Part shown: piece by piece, positions 23,045 through 32,074 of the stretch
Numbering within the stretch: the stretch's first letter is position 1
Layout of the letters: each line of letters opens with the position of its first letter
NCBI RefSeq assembly: GCF_038561965.1
Contig: NZ_CP139348.1
Coordinates: 3,472,001-3,536,000 of the forward strand
DNA length: 64,000 bases
Reading direction: 5' to 3'
From: Stutzerimonas stutzeri
Lineage (GTDB): Bacteria; Pseudomonadota; Gammaproteobacteria; Pseudomonadales; Pseudomonadaceae
Translations under genes and position numbers: made by a program
Notes under the pieces: model-generated
The model's input: the letters and a program-made list of their open reading frames with translations, nothing else
What the model was told of the DNA's origin: nothing
Databases searched by the model: none

Positions 23045-23077
23045 ACTACGGAAGTTTTACGAAAAGCTACGAAAGCT
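23045..23077. promoter_or_regulatory. Three phased TACGRAA repeats upstream of putA
   Basis: TACGGAAG (23047), TACGAAAAG (23058) and TACGAAAG (23068) recur at 11 and 10 bases, one helical turn apart and in the same orientation. They lie 135-165 nt upstream of the putA start. Direct repeats on one DNA face are typical activator sites for AraC-family proteins, so this is a candidate PruR-binding region. Confidence 0.45.
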
Positions 23078-23175
23078 GGACATCGAAACGCGGCGGTAAC
23101 AAAAGCGCACCAGGATGGCGCAGCAATATGCACATTGGAGGGGGAAGGCCCGAAAACAGGGCGATAGCGGACCGG

Positions 23176-24036
23176 TCAGGAATCCGACTTGCGCAATCCG
23201 CGAGGAGTCAGACCGAGGTAGCGGCGGGTCGCTGTGGTCAATGCGCTCTGGCTGGAGAAGCCGCACTCCTCGGCAATCCGCACCAGCGGCAGCGGCGTTT
23301 CGCGCAGCAGGCGGGCAGCACGGTCGAGGCGGGTCTTGAGCAGGTACTGGTGCGGCGTGAGGCCGACACAGTCCTTGAACTGGGCGTGGAAATGGCTGGG
23401 GCTCAGGCAGGCAACCTGCGCCAGTTCGGCGACAGTAATACGCCGCGCCAGGTTGTCCTGAATATGGTTGTCCAGTCGCTGCAGGTCCAGCGGGCCGGTC
23501 GGGCGCTGGAGTGATTCGCCGAACAGCCGCAAGTGCAGCGCGCGCAGCAACACGCCGCCCAGCGCCCTGGCCAGCAACGGATCGCTGCCGTAGCGCGCCA
23601 GCTCGGCGCCAGCGTAGGCCAGCAGATTCTGGAAATCAGCATCCAGCGCGGGATAGCGCGGCGCTTCGAACAATCGGGCGAGCAGCTCCGGGTCTTCGGC
23701 GCCGACGTCCTGTTCGTCCAGATCGATAATCAGCATGCGGTTGTCGCCAACACCGGCGAAACCATGATCGGCGTCGCCCGGCACCAGGCAAGCGCGCATG
23801 CGGCAAACCTCACCGCCCGAACCGTTGACCTCGAATTCCGCGCGCCCAGAGAGAGACATCACCAGCTGGTGATAGTCGTGGGCGTGCTGATGAGCCTGGT
23901 CATCCAGACGAAGCAGACGGGCGTTAAGCATGATGGGCACCTGTGCGTCCAAGCACTGTACCGAAGCCTGCATAAAGTGCCCACCCCCAAGCGACGGGAT
24001 TGAAATCATCTGCGCCACTACCCATCTAAGTTGCAC
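23176..24036 (-). CDS. pruR: AraC-family activator of proline catabolism (PruR-like)
   Basis: 286 residues as drawn. ATGs at 24009 and 23973 are alternatives; the latter has GGTGGG upstream and would give 265 residues. An N-terminal cupin-like sensing domain (HQHAHDYHQLVMSLSGRAEF) precedes the C-terminal double helix-turn-helix (ITVAELAQVACLSPSHFHAQ; RIAEECGFSSQSALTTATRR). It sits between putA and asrA exactly as pruR does in P. aeruginosa, where it activates putA and putP with proline. The gene symbol rests on that synteny. Confidence 0.85.
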   Translation of the reverse strand: MQLRWVVAQMISIPSLGGGHFMQASVQCLDAQVPIMLNARLLRLDDQAHQHAHDYHQLVMSLSGRAEFEVNGSGGEVCRMRACLVPGDADHGFAGVGDNRMLIIDLDEQDVGAEDPELLARLFEAPRYPALDADFQNLLAYAGAELARYGSDPLLARALGGVLLRALHLRLFGESLQRPTGPLDLQRLDNHIQDNLARRITVAELAQVACLSPSHFHAQFKDCVGLTPHQYLLKTRLDRAARLLRETPLPLVRIAEECGFSSQSALTTATRRYLGLTPRGLRKSDS

Positions 24037-24056
24037 GTATTCGCAACGGGTGCCGC

Positions 24057-26444
24057 ATGAACGACGACGTCAATCAGGATCACATCGAGCAGGAAATAAT
24101 CTCCTCCAACGATCTCGTGCTGCCTGACCAACAGCTACCGGAAAAGCTCTACATCATCCCGGTGCACAACCGGCCGTTCTTTCCGGCGCAGGTGTTGCCG
24201 GTGATCGTCAACGAAGATCCCTGGGCCGAGACCCTGGATCGCGTGGCCAAGACGCCGCATCAGCGCGTCGCCCTGTTCTTCGTCGATTCGCCGGTGCTGG
24301 ACATGGCGACCTTCGACCCGGACAGCCTGCCGGAGCACGGAACCATGGTCCGCGTGCATCACGCCTCTCAGGAAGGCGGCAAGCTGCAGTTCGTCGCCCA
24401 GGGCCTGGCGCGCGTGCGTATCCGCGGCTGGCTGCGGCGCAAGCCGCCATACCTGGTGGAAGTCGATTACCCGAAAAGCGATGAAGACCCGCGCGACGAG
24501 GTAAAGGCCTACGGCATGGCGCTGATCAACGCGATCAAGGAGCTGCTGCCGCTCAATCCTTTGTACAGCGAAGAGCTGAAGAACTACCTCAACCGCTTCA
24601 GCCCCAACGACCCCTCGCCGCTGTCGGATTTCGCCGCCGCACTGACCACTGCGCCTGGCGTGGAACTGCAGGAAGTACTGGATACCGTGCCCGTATTGAA
24701 GCGCATGGAGAAAGTGCTACCGCTGCTGCGCAAGGAAGTGGAAGTCGCGAAGCTGCAAAAGGAGCTGACCGGCGAGGTCAACCGCAAGATCGGCGAGCGT
24801 CAGCGCGAGTTCTTCCTCAAGGAGCAGCTGAAGATCATCCAGCGCGAGCTGGGCATTACCAAGGACGACAAGAGCGCCGACGCCGACGAGTTCCGCGCAC
24901 GTCTTGAAGGCAAGGTGGTGCCGCCAGCCGCGCAGAAACGCATCGATGAAGAGCTGAACAAGCTGTCGATCCTCGAAACCGGCTCGCCGGAATATGCCGT
25001 CACCCGCAACTACCTCGACTGGGCCACCGCCCTGCCCTGGGGCGTATTCGGCCAGGACAAGCTCGACCTCAAGCGTGCGCGCAAGGTGCTGGACAAGCAC
25101 CACGCTGGCCTCGATGACATCAAGAGCCGCATCCTCGAATTTCTTGCCGTCGGCGCCTTCAAGGGCGAGATCGCCGGCTCCATCGTGCTGCTGGTCGGCC
25201 CGCCCGGCGTAGGCAAGACCAGCATCGGCAAGTCCATCGCCGAATCCCTTGGGCGGCCGTTCTATCGCTTTAGCGTCGGCGGCATGCGCGACGAGGCGGA
25301 AATCAAGGGCCACCGCCGCACCTACATCGGCGCCCTGCCCGGCAAGCTGGTGCAGGCGCTCAAGGATGTCGAGGTGATGAACCCGGTAATCATGCTCGAT
25401 GAAATCGACAAGCTCAGCAGCAGCTATCAGGGCGATCCGGCTTCGGCGCTGCTGGAGACGCTGGACCCAGAACAGAATGTCGAATTCCTCGACCACTATC
25501 TGGACCTGCGCCTGGACCTGTCCAAGGTGCTGTTCGTCTGCACGGCGAACACCCTGGACTCGATTCCCGGCCCGCTGCTCGACCGCATGGAGGTGATTCG
25601 CCTATCCGGCTACATCGCCGAAGAGAAGCTGGCCATCGCCAAGCGTCACCTGTGGCCCAAGCTGCTGGACAAGACTGGCGTACCGAAGGAGCGCCTCGCC
25701 ATCAGCGACAGCGCCATGAAAGCGGTGATCGAGGGCTATGCCCGCGAGGCCGGCGTGCGACAGCTGGAAAAGCAGCTGGGCAAGCTGGTGCGCAAGGCGG
25801 TCGTCAAGCTGCTGGAGGACCCGCAAGCGGTGCTGAAGATCACTCCGAAAGACCTGGAAAGCTACCTTGGCAAGCCAGTGTTCCGCAGCGAGCAGGTGCT
25901 CTCAGGCGTCGGTGTGATCACCGGTCTGGCCTGGACCAGCATGGGCGGTGCCACCCTACCGATCGAAGCCACGCGGATTCATACGCTGAACCGCGGTTTC
26001 AAGCTCACCGGCAAGCTCGGGGACGTGATGAAGGAATCGGCGGAGATCGCCTACAGCTACGTCAGCTCTAACCTGAAAGCCTTCAAGGGCGACCCGGAGT
26101 TCTTCGACGAAGCGTTCGTACACCTGCACGTACCGGAAGGCGCCACGCCCAAGGACGGCCCCAGCGCTGGCATCACCATGGCCAGCGCGCTGCTGTCACT
26201 GGCGCGTGACCAAGCGCCAAAGAAAGGTGTAGCCATGACCGGCGAGCTGACACTAACCGGCCACGTATTGCCGATCGGCGGCGTGCGTGAAAAGGTGATC
26301 GCCGCGCGGCGACAGAAGATCTTCGAGCTGATCCTGCCGGAAGCCAACCGCGGCGACTTCGAGGAGCTGCCCGACTACCTCAAGGAAGGCCTTACGGTGC
26401 ACTTTGCCAAGCGCTTCGCGGATGTGGCCAAGGTGCTGTTTTGA
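24057..26444 (+). CDS. asrA: Lon-family ATP-dependent protease AsrA
   Basis: 795 residues: N-terminal substrate domain (about 30-230), AAA+ module with Walker A at 381-388 (GPPGVGKT) and Walker B VIMLDEID near 448, and a C-terminal Ser/Lys protease domain (DGPSAGIT with the Ser near 703, EKVIAARRQ with the Lys near 746). It degrades unfolded or regulatory proteins. It is distinct from the housekeeping Lon; divergence from pruR identifies it with the aminoglycoside-stress protease of P. aeruginosa. The intergenic gap is short, so promoters of the two genes must overlap. Confidence 0.9.
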   Translation: MNDDVNQDHIEQEIISSNDLVLPDQQLPEKLYIIPVHNRPFFPAQVLPVIVNEDPWAETLDRVAKTPHQRVALFFVDSPVLDMATFDPDSLPEHGTMVRVHHASQEGGKLQFVAQGLARVRIRGWLRRKPPYLVEVDYPKSDEDPRDEVKAYGMALINAIKELLPLNPLYSEELKNYLNRFSPNDPSPLSDFAAALTTAPGVELQEVLDTVPVLKRMEKVLPLLRKEVEVAKLQKELTGEVNRKIGERQREFFLKEQLKIIQRELGITKDDKSADADEFRARLEGKVVPPAAQKRIDEELNKLSILETGSPEYAVTRNYLDWATALPWGVFGQDKLDLKRARKVLDKHHAGLDDIKSRILEFLAVGAFKGEIAGSIVLLVGPPGVGKTSIGKSIAESLGRPFYRFSVGGMRDEAEIKGHRRTYIGALPGKLVQALKDVEVMNPVIMLDEIDKLSSSYQGDPASALLETLDPEQNVEFLDHYLDLRLDLSKVLFVCTANTLDSIPGPLLDRMEVIRLSGYIAEEKLAIAKRHLWPKLLDKTGVPKERLAISDSAMKAVIEGYAREAGVRQLEKQLGKLVRKAVVKLLEDPQAVLKITPKDLESYLGKPVFRSEQVLSGVGVITGLAWTSMGGATLPIEATRIHTLNRGFKLTGKLGDVMKESAEIAYSYVSSNLKAFKGDPEFFDEAFVHLHVPEGATPKDGPSAGITMASALLSLARDQAPKKGVAMTGELTLTGHVLPIGGVREKVIAARRQKIFELILPEANRGDFEELPDYLKEGLTVHFAKRFADVAKVLF

Positions 26445-26555
26445 GCGGGGTACCGTGCTTTTGCGATTCGCCGTAAGCGCGGGTGCGCCTATCAAGGGCA
26501 CGGCAAGCACCGCTCTGTGAGCGGCCTCGCTGCGGGATAACTGGCAAAAAGTGAT

Positions 26556-26580
26556 CGTGCCCACGTCCACCGTGGGCACG
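26556..26580. other. Perfect 10-bp hairpin after asrA
   Basis: CGTGCCCACG (26556-26565), loop TCCAC, CGTGGGCACG (26571-26580). No T-run follows on either side, so it is not a standard intrinsic terminator; it could be an mRNA 3'-end stabiliser or an operator. Confidence 0.5.
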
Positions 26581-26680
26581 TCCGCAGGGCTCCCGCATCG
26601 CGCTCGCCGCTTCTCTGACTTGCCTGCAACCAAGCTCTTTTGGGCTATCCTTGCCCACTTCATCCTGACCGGTGCCGATC

Positions 26681-27082
26681 ATGCCTTTCGACATCCCCCG
26701 TCTGCTGCTTGCCGCCAGCGTTGCCCTGCTTGCTGCCTGCGCCAGCTACGACAACACGCCGTCGAGCGTCGTGCTCAGCGATGATCGCCGTTGCCCGCAA
26801 ACACTGCAGAACGGCCAACTACTCATCGTCAGCCTGCCAAGCAACCCGGCGACGGGGTATCGCTGGACATTGCATGAGTCCGCCAAGGACCAGCTACGCA
26901 GCCTCGGCCCCGAAGTCTTCAGCAATCCGAAAGATGACATGATCGGCGGTGACGGCCTCTCCACCTGGCGCTTTCAGGTACAAAACTCCGGTAGTGGCAG
27001 GCTATACCTGACCTACCAGCGACCTTGGGAATCCGCCAGCGAGCCGGCCGATCTATTCGATTGTCGGATCGAAGTGAACTGA
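26681..27082 (+). CDS. Chagasin-type cysteine peptidase inhibitor (MEROPS I42), lipoprotein
   Basis: 133 residues from the ATG at 26681; an upstream in-frame GTG at 26672 is possible. A lipoprotein signal ends LLAAC, placing it in the envelope. The three family loops are visible: NPATGY (near 58), GGDGLSTW (near 91) and RPWE (near 115). Chagasin-type inhibitors block papain-like cysteine proteases, usually of hosts or predators. It lies alone between asrA and cmoA. Confidence 0.8.
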   Translation: MPFDIPRLLLAASVALLAACASYDNTPSSVVLSDDRRCPQTLQNGQLLIVSLPSNPATGYRWTLHESAKDQLRSLGPEVFSNPKDDMIGGDGLSTWRFQVQNSGSGRLYLTYQRPWESASEPADLFDCRIEVN

Positions 27083-27156
27083 ACCGCGGCCGAGTCCGCG
27101 GCGAACCTGGTTTCGGCTACAATGCGGCCCCGTTTTTCGACGCCGCAGCCCGCACC

Positions 27157-27900
27157 GTGAGCCACGATCCCGACCGTCTGTTTGCCCAGCCCCTACCCCG
27201 TATTCAGGACTTCGTGTTCAACGAGGATGTGGTGCGGGTGTTTCCCGACATGATCAAGCGTTCTGTTCCCGGTTATCCCACGATCGTCGAGAACATCGGG
27301 GTGATTGCTGCTCAGTTCGCGCAGCCGCACACCCATCTTTACGACCTTGGCTGCTCGTTGGGAGCGGTTACCCAGGCTTTGCGCCGCCACGTGACAGCAG
27401 ACAATTGCCAGGTGATCGCGGTGGACAACTCCACGGCGATGGTCGAGCGCTGCCGTGAATACCTGCATGGGCAGGATTCGATGTTCCAGGAGCTGCTGCC
27501 GGTCGAGGTCATCGAAGGCGACATCCTGGCTCTGGAGTTTCAGCCAAGCTCAGTGGTGGCGCTGAACTTCACCCTGCAGTTCATTGCACCGGAACAGCGT
27601 CCGGCATTGCTCCGACGTATTCGCCAGGCACTGGTGCCCGGTGGCGCGCTGATCCTGTCGGAAAAGCTGCGTTTCGCGGATGAAGACGAGCAACAGCTGC
27701 TAACCGACCTGCACGTCGCCTTCAAGCGCGCCAATGGCTACAGCGAACTGGAGATCGCTCAGAAACGCAGCGCCATCGAGAACGTGATGAAGCCGGACAG
27801 CCTGGAAACCCATCGCCAACGGTTGCTGGACGCCGGCTTTTCCAAGGTCGTGCCGTGGTTCCAGTGCCTGAACTTCGCCTCGTTGATCGCCCTGCCATGA
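27157..27900 (+). CDS. cmoA: Carboxy-S-adenosylmethionine synthase
   Basis: 247 residues from the GTG at 27157, since the family begins shortly before FAQPLPRIQDFVFNEDVV; the frame is open further upstream only over the preceding gene. Makes Cx-SAM from SAM and prephenate for tRNA wobble uridine modification. The SAM-binding site YDLGCSLGAVTQAL and the VVALNFTLQF strand are visible. The stop overlaps the cmoB start (ATGA), so the pair is translationally coupled. Confidence 0.95.
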   Translation: MSHDPDRLFAQPLPRIQDFVFNEDVVRVFPDMIKRSVPGYPTIVENIGVIAAQFAQPHTHLYDLGCSLGAVTQALRRHVTADNCQVIAVDNSTAMVERCREYLHGQDSMFQELLPVEVIEGDILALEFQPSSVVALNFTLQFIAPEQRPALLRRIRQALVPGGALILSEKLRFADEDEQQLLTDLHVAFKRANGYSELEIAQKRSAIENVMKPDSLETHRQRLLDAGFSKVVPWFQCLNFASLIALP

Positions 27901-28859
27901 ATCTCGACCTGACTCCCCTCGCCTGGCGCCTGGCCGGCACACCGCTGGCCGCCTGGGCCAACGGCGTCCAGCAACAGCTGGACGCGAAGCTTGCCATTGG
28001 TCACGGCGACCTGCCCCGTTGGCGGCGCGCCGTCGATGCGCTGCCAACGCTGGCGCCAGCGCACGTCGAACTGCGTGACTGCTTTCGCCTTGACGCCAGC
28101 TGTGACGATGCCACGCGCGAAGCCACCCGCGAGGCATTGATGGGCCTGTCACCATGGCGCAAGGGGCCGTTCAACGTGTTCGACGTGCATGTCGATACCG
28201 AATGGCGCTCGGACTGGAAGTGGGACCGCGTTGCACCGCACCTGGACCTCTCCGGCAAACGCATCCTCGATGTCGGCTGCGGCAATGGCTACTACATGTG
28301 GCGCATGCTTGGCGCCGGCGCTGACAGCGTGGTCGGGGTCGATCCGAACTGGCTGTTCTTCTGCCAGTTCCACGCAATGAAGCGCTACCTGCAAGAGCTG
28401 CCGGCCTGGCATCTACCTTTCGCCCTGGAAGAGCTGCCAGCCAAGCTCGAAGGCTTCGACACCGTATTCTCCATGGGTGTGCTCTACCATCGCCGCTCGC
28501 CGGTCGACCATCTCCTCGACCTCAAGGACTGCCTGGTCCGCGGCGGCGAACTGGTACTGGAGACCCTGGTGGTGGAAGGCGACGAGAACAGCGCGCTGGT
28601 GCCGGAAGACCGCTACGCGCAGATGCGCAACGTCTGGTTCCTGCCCTCGGTGAAGGCGCTGGAATGCTGGCTGCGCCGGGCCGGATTCGTCGATGTGCGT
28701 TGCGTGGACGTCAGCGTGACCAGCATCGAGGAGCAACGCAGCACCGAGTGGATGCGCTACCAGTCGCTACCGGACTTCCTTGATCCGAAAGACCACGGCA
28801 AAACCGTCGAAGGCCTACCGGCGCCCATGCGTGCCGTACTGCTGGCACGCAAGCCTTGA
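27897..28859 (+). CDS. cmoB: tRNA U34 carboxymethyltransferase
   Basis: 320 residues, close to the 323 of E. coli CmoB. Transfers the carboxymethyl group of Cx-SAM to 5-hydroxyuridine-34 of tRNA, completing cmo5U. The class I methyltransferase core is visible as ILDVGCGNGYYMWRMLGAGA near 124-143 and VFSMGVLYHRRSPVDHL near 190. Coupled to cmoA by a 4-base overlap. Confidence 0.95.
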   Translation: MNLDLTPLAWRLAGTPLAAWANGVQQQLDAKLAIGHGDLPRWRRAVDALPTLAPAHVELRDCFRLDASCDDATREATREALMGLSPWRKGPFNVFDVHVDTEWRSDWKWDRVAPHLDLSGKRILDVGCGNGYYMWRMLGAGADSVVGVDPNWLFFCQFHAMKRYLQELPAWHLPFALEELPAKLEGFDTVFSMGVLYHRRSPVDHLLDLKDCLVRGGELVLETLVVEGDENSALVPEDRYAQMRNVWFLPSVKALECWLRRAGFVDVRCVDVSVTSIEEQRSTEWMRYQSLPDFLDPKDHGKTVEGLPAPMRAVLLARKP

Positions 28860-28880
28860 CTGCCTGACCTGAACATCCAT

Positions 28881-29168
28881 TCAGCGGCGGCCGCGGGTTG
28901 CCGAACCCTTCTGACGCCGCTGCGCCACCAGTTGCCGTAACGGAGCCTGGGCCATTTCGCTAAGCCTGCGCCGGTCCAGATCGCGCGCCGCCAACTGGCG
29001 ATCATCCAGCGTCAGCAGTTGCCGATACAGGCGCCTCTGTCGCCAGGCGCGAAACCAGTCGTGCAGACTACGCTGCAGGTCCAATGGCCACATGGCCGGC
29101 ATATAAAAGTCAGGTATCTGGGCCTCGGTTGGTTGCCGCGCATACGTCTTGCGTCTTTCACCAGACAT
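28881..29168 (-). CDS. DUF1127 small basic protein
   Basis: 95 residues from the ATG at 29168 (GGAGGCGAGT upstream). The C-terminal half carries the DUF1127 core (WRQRRLYRQLLTLDDRQLAA), an Arg-rich amphipathic helix; some members bind RNA or act in phosphate and stress metabolism. It is divergent from a LysR-type regulator, which may control it. The long basic tail GSATRGRR is unusual but short. Confidence 0.8.
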   Translation of the reverse strand: MSGERRKTYARQPTEAQIPDFYMPAMWPLDLQRSLHDWFRAWRQRRLYRQLLTLDDRQLAARDLDRRRLSEMAQAPLRQLVAQRRQKGSATRGRR

Positions 29169-29305
29169 ACTCGCCTCCACTTCGCTAATGGCGACAGCTC
29201 ACTGGTTGTGGCGCCACCGGTTAACGACAGGATGAGCGGGGGTTGACCGTTCAAACAAACGACTAATATGAAAGCCTGTGTTCAGAAATACTGAAGGCTA
29301 CCCAT

Positions 29306-30262
29306 ATGACCGAGTCAGTCGGGCAAACGCCTACCAGCGCCACGCCGCTGCTGGAAAGTGACGTCCTGCGCACCTTCGTCGCCATCGCAGAAAGTGGCAG
29401 CTTCACCCGTGCCGCAGGACAGATCTATCGCAGCACCTCGGCGGTCAGCATGCAGATCAAGCGCCTCGAAGAGACGCTGGGGCGCTCGTTGTTCATCCGC
29501 GAAGCTAGGCAGGTACGCCTCACGCCAGCCGGCGAAACGCTGCTCGGTTATGCGCGGCGCCTGCTCAAGCTCAACGAGGAAGCGGTCGCCCAGTTCCGTC
29601 AGCCGACGCTGCAGGGTCGCGTACGCTTTGGTACACCGGCGGATGTCGGTACGCGCATCCTGCCCGGCCTGCTGGCGCTGTTCGCACGCAGCCACCCCGG
29701 TGTAGAAGTGGACGTCTCGGTCGCCCGCAGCATCGACATGATCGAACGTATCGACGCAGGCGAACTGGACCTGGCCTTGGTCACCATCGGCAATCTCGGA
29801 CAGGACGACTCGCGGGGTGAACCGGTCCATAGTGAACCCCTGGTCTGGGCGGGACGCAGCGGTGGGATTGCGGCGCTGCGCTCGCCGCTACCACTGGCCC
29901 TGGCCAGTCCCGATTGTGCCTGGAGGAGGCAAGCACTGGATGCGCTCGATCGTATCGGTCGCCATTACCGCGTTGCCTATTCGAGCGAGCAGACCTCCGG
30001 CCAAGAAGCGGCGATGATCGCCGACCTCGCAATCGCGCCCTACCCGGCGAGCCTGCTACGCCCACCCCTGCAGTGCCTGGATGGGCAATACGGACTACCG
30101 CAGCTGGGCGACTATCGAATCAATCTGCTGCGCGGCGGCAATCGGAGCGACGCCGTCGACATCCTGGCGGAACAGGTGATCGCTGCCTTCGTCGAATATC
30201 GGCACCTGCGCGGTAGCCGTCGAACCGGGCCAACCGAGGAGATGAAATGGCACGCTGGATGA
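29306..30262 (+). CDS. LysR-family transcriptional regulator
   Basis: 318 residues: winged helix-turn-helix near 18-77 (FVAIAESGSFTRAAGQIYRS, SAVSMQIKRLEETLGRSLF) followed by a periplasmic-binding-like effector domain (about 95-300). It starts 137 nt from the divergent DUF1127 gene, the usual geometry for a LysR regulator and its target. The effector cannot be read from the sequence. Its 3' end overlaps the next gene's start by 16 nt. Confidence 0.9.
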   Translation: MTESVGQTPTSATPLLESDVLRTFVAIAESGSFTRAAGQIYRSTSAVSMQIKRLEETLGRSLFIREARQVRLTPAGETLLGYARRLLKLNEEAVAQFRQPTLQGRVRFGTPADVGTRILPGLLALFARSHPGVEVDVSVARSIDMIERIDAGELDLALVTIGNLGQDDSRGEPVHSEPLVWAGRSGGIAALRSPLPLALASPDCAWRRQALDALDRIGRHYRVAYSSEQTSGQEAAMIADLAIAPYPASLLRPPLQCLDGQYGLPQLGDYRINLLRGGNRSDAVDILAEQVIAAFVEYRHLRGSRRTGPTEEMKWHAG

Positions 30263-30453
30263 TCATCGCAGGCGCGGCACTAATCCTGCTCGGCGTCGTG
30301 TGGCACTACTTCCCCTGGCTGCTGAACTGGTTCGGCAGGCTCCCCGGCGATATTCGCATGGAGTCCGAACGCAGCCGGGTGTTCATTCCGATCACCTCCA
30401 TGGTGATCCTCAGTGTTCTGCTGACTGTATTGGTCAACCTGTTCCGCCGCTGA
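30247..30453 (+). CDS. DUF2905 two-span membrane protein
   Basis: 68 residues with two hydrophobic helices (about 5-25 and 45-65) joined by a short loop containing FGRLPGDIRMESER, the DUF2905 signature. Function is unknown. It overlaps the end of the LysR gene and is probably cotranscribed. Confidence 0.85.
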   Translation: MARWMIIAGAALILLGVVWHYFPWLLNWFGRLPGDIRMESERSRVFIPITSMVILSVLLTVLVNLFRR

Positions 30454-30597
30454 GGACCCTGACCATCCGGACCGGCCAGACGAGCACCGCTCCGCACTGT
30501 CGTGGGTGCGGCTTGCCTGCGAACGACCCCGCACAGGCTGACCAATGCAAAGCCAGCCCACCGCGGTGTCATCGCGACTGCAGCATCCTAGGCTCTG

Positions 30598-31344
30598 TCA
30601 GCCCCGTGCCGCCGCGCTCAGGATCAGATGTTTCATTTCCTTGACCGCCTGCTTGAAGCCGACAAACAGTGCGTGGGCGACGATGGCGTGGCCGATGTTC
30701 AGCTCATTGATGCCGCGAATGGCAGCGATGGCCTCGGCGTTGTGGTAATGCAGGCCATGCCCGGCATTGACGATCAACCCGTGGCTCAAACCCGCCTCGA
30801 CACCGTCGCGAATGCGCGCCAACTCGCAGGCTCGCTCAGCCACGCTGTGTGCATCGGCATAGCGCCCGGTGTGCAGCTCGATAGCCGGCGCGCCGACCCG
30901 CGCCGCCGCCTCGATCTGCAGCGGGTCGGCATCGATGAACAGTGACACTTCCGCGCCACAGCAGCGTAGACGCTCAACGGCTTCGCGAATACGCGCCTCC
31001 TGCCCGGCCACATCCAGACCACCCTCGGTAGTCAGCTCCTGGCGCGTTTCCGGAACCAGGCAGACATGTTCCGGACGCAGCTGCTCGGCAAAGGCCAGCA
31101 TCGCCTCGGTGACGCCCATCTCGAAGTTCATCCGCGTCTGCAGAGCATCCTTCATCATCAGCACGTCGCGTTCCTGGATATGCCGACGGTCTTCACGCAG
31201 GTGCACCGTGATGCCATCCGCACCGGCCTCTTCGGCATCCAGCGCGGCTTTGACCGGGTCCGGATAACGAGTACCGCGGGCCTGGCGCAAGGTAGCGACA
31301 TGGTCGACGTTGACGCCGAGCAGAATTCGATTGGCTTCAGTCAC
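30598..31344 (-). CDS. pdxJ: Pyridoxine 5'-phosphate synthase
   Basis: 248 residues. Condenses 3-amino-2-oxopropyl phosphate with deoxyxylulose phosphate in the last step of PNP synthesis. The TIM-barrel start LGVNVDHVATLRQARGTRYP carries the catalytic His; Glu in NFEMGVTEAM and VSLFIDAD strands match. The start overlaps recO by 8 nt; recO-pdxJ linkage is conserved in gammaproteobacteria. Last gene of the lepA operon. Confidence 0.97.
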   Translation of the reverse strand: MTEANRILLGVNVDHVATLRQARGTRYPDPVKAALDAEEAGADGITVHLREDRRHIQERDVLMMKDALQTRMNFEMGVTEAMLAFAEQLRPEHVCLVPETRQELTTEGGLDVAGQEARIREAVERLRCCGAEVSLFIDADPLQIEAAARVGAPAIELHTGRYADAHSVAERACELARIRDGVEAGLSHGLIVNAGHGLHYHNAEAIAAIRGINELNIGHAIVAHALFVGFKQAVKEMKHLILSAAARG

Positions 31345-32026
31345 GCGGGGCCTCCTTAAGACTCATGAACAGTTCGCGGCTGACCAGCGGTCGACCGCCC
31401 AGATGGGGTGCCAGCGCCTGGCGCATCAGACGCTTGGCCGCGGCGAGCGCTCCCGGCACTTGCCAATCGGCCTCGGCCATGGCCAATAGCTCTGCACCGT
31501 TGAACAGCCCTGGCTGAAACCCGGTGACCGGTTCCAGCCCGGCGTCAGGCAACAGATGATAAAGCCGTTGCGGGTCGATCGGCTGCCCGGTGATGTCCAC
31601 ATCGAGAGCAAAACCATAGCCCAGCTCACTGAGCAGCCGCCATTCGAATGCACGCAGCAGGGGCTCCAGCGGCCGGTGGGCGGCCAGGGCCAGCAATGTC
31701 GCAACGTAATGATCGAACAGCACGGGATGTGCATCTTCGGCAGGCAGCAAGCGGATCAGCAACTCGTTGAGATACATGCCGCTGAACAGCGCCTGGCCAT
31801 CGAGCCAATGCGACGGACCAGCGCCTTCGAGCCGGGCGACGGTCTTCAACTCGGACTTGCCGCGCAACTCGACTTCCAGGGTCACGAACGGGCGGATAAG
31901 GCTACCGGCCTTGCCTCGCGCCGCTCGCATGACGGCACGCAGCCGACCCTGCGGAGTGAACAGGTCGACCAGCGCGCTGCTTTCCTTGTACGGGCGACTA
32001 TGCAGAACGAACGCAGGCTGGTGCAT
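31337..32026 (-). CDS. recO: DNA recombination mediator RecO
   Basis: 229 residues: N-terminal OB fold (FVLHSRPYKESSALVDLFTP) followed by a helical domain. Works with RecR to load RecA on SSB-coated gaps. The zinc-finger cysteines found in some RecO proteins are absent, as usual in gammaproteobacteria. Between era and pdxJ in a conserved operon. Confidence 0.95.
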   Translation of the reverse strand: MHQPAFVLHSRPYKESSALVDLFTPQGRLRAVMRAARGKAGSLIRPFVTLEVELRGKSELKTVARLEGAGPSHWLDGQALFSGMYLNELLIRLLPAEDAHPVLFDHYVATLLALAAHRPLEPLLRAFEWRLLSELGYGFALDVDITGQPIDPQRLYHLLPDAGLEPVTGFQPGLFNGAELLAMAEADWQVPGALAAAKRLMRQALAPHLGGRPLVSRELFMSLKEAPRD

Positions 32027-32074
32027 GGCAGGCCAGAAGGTGCGCGAAGCGCACCATTGATTGCGGGTCGGCGC

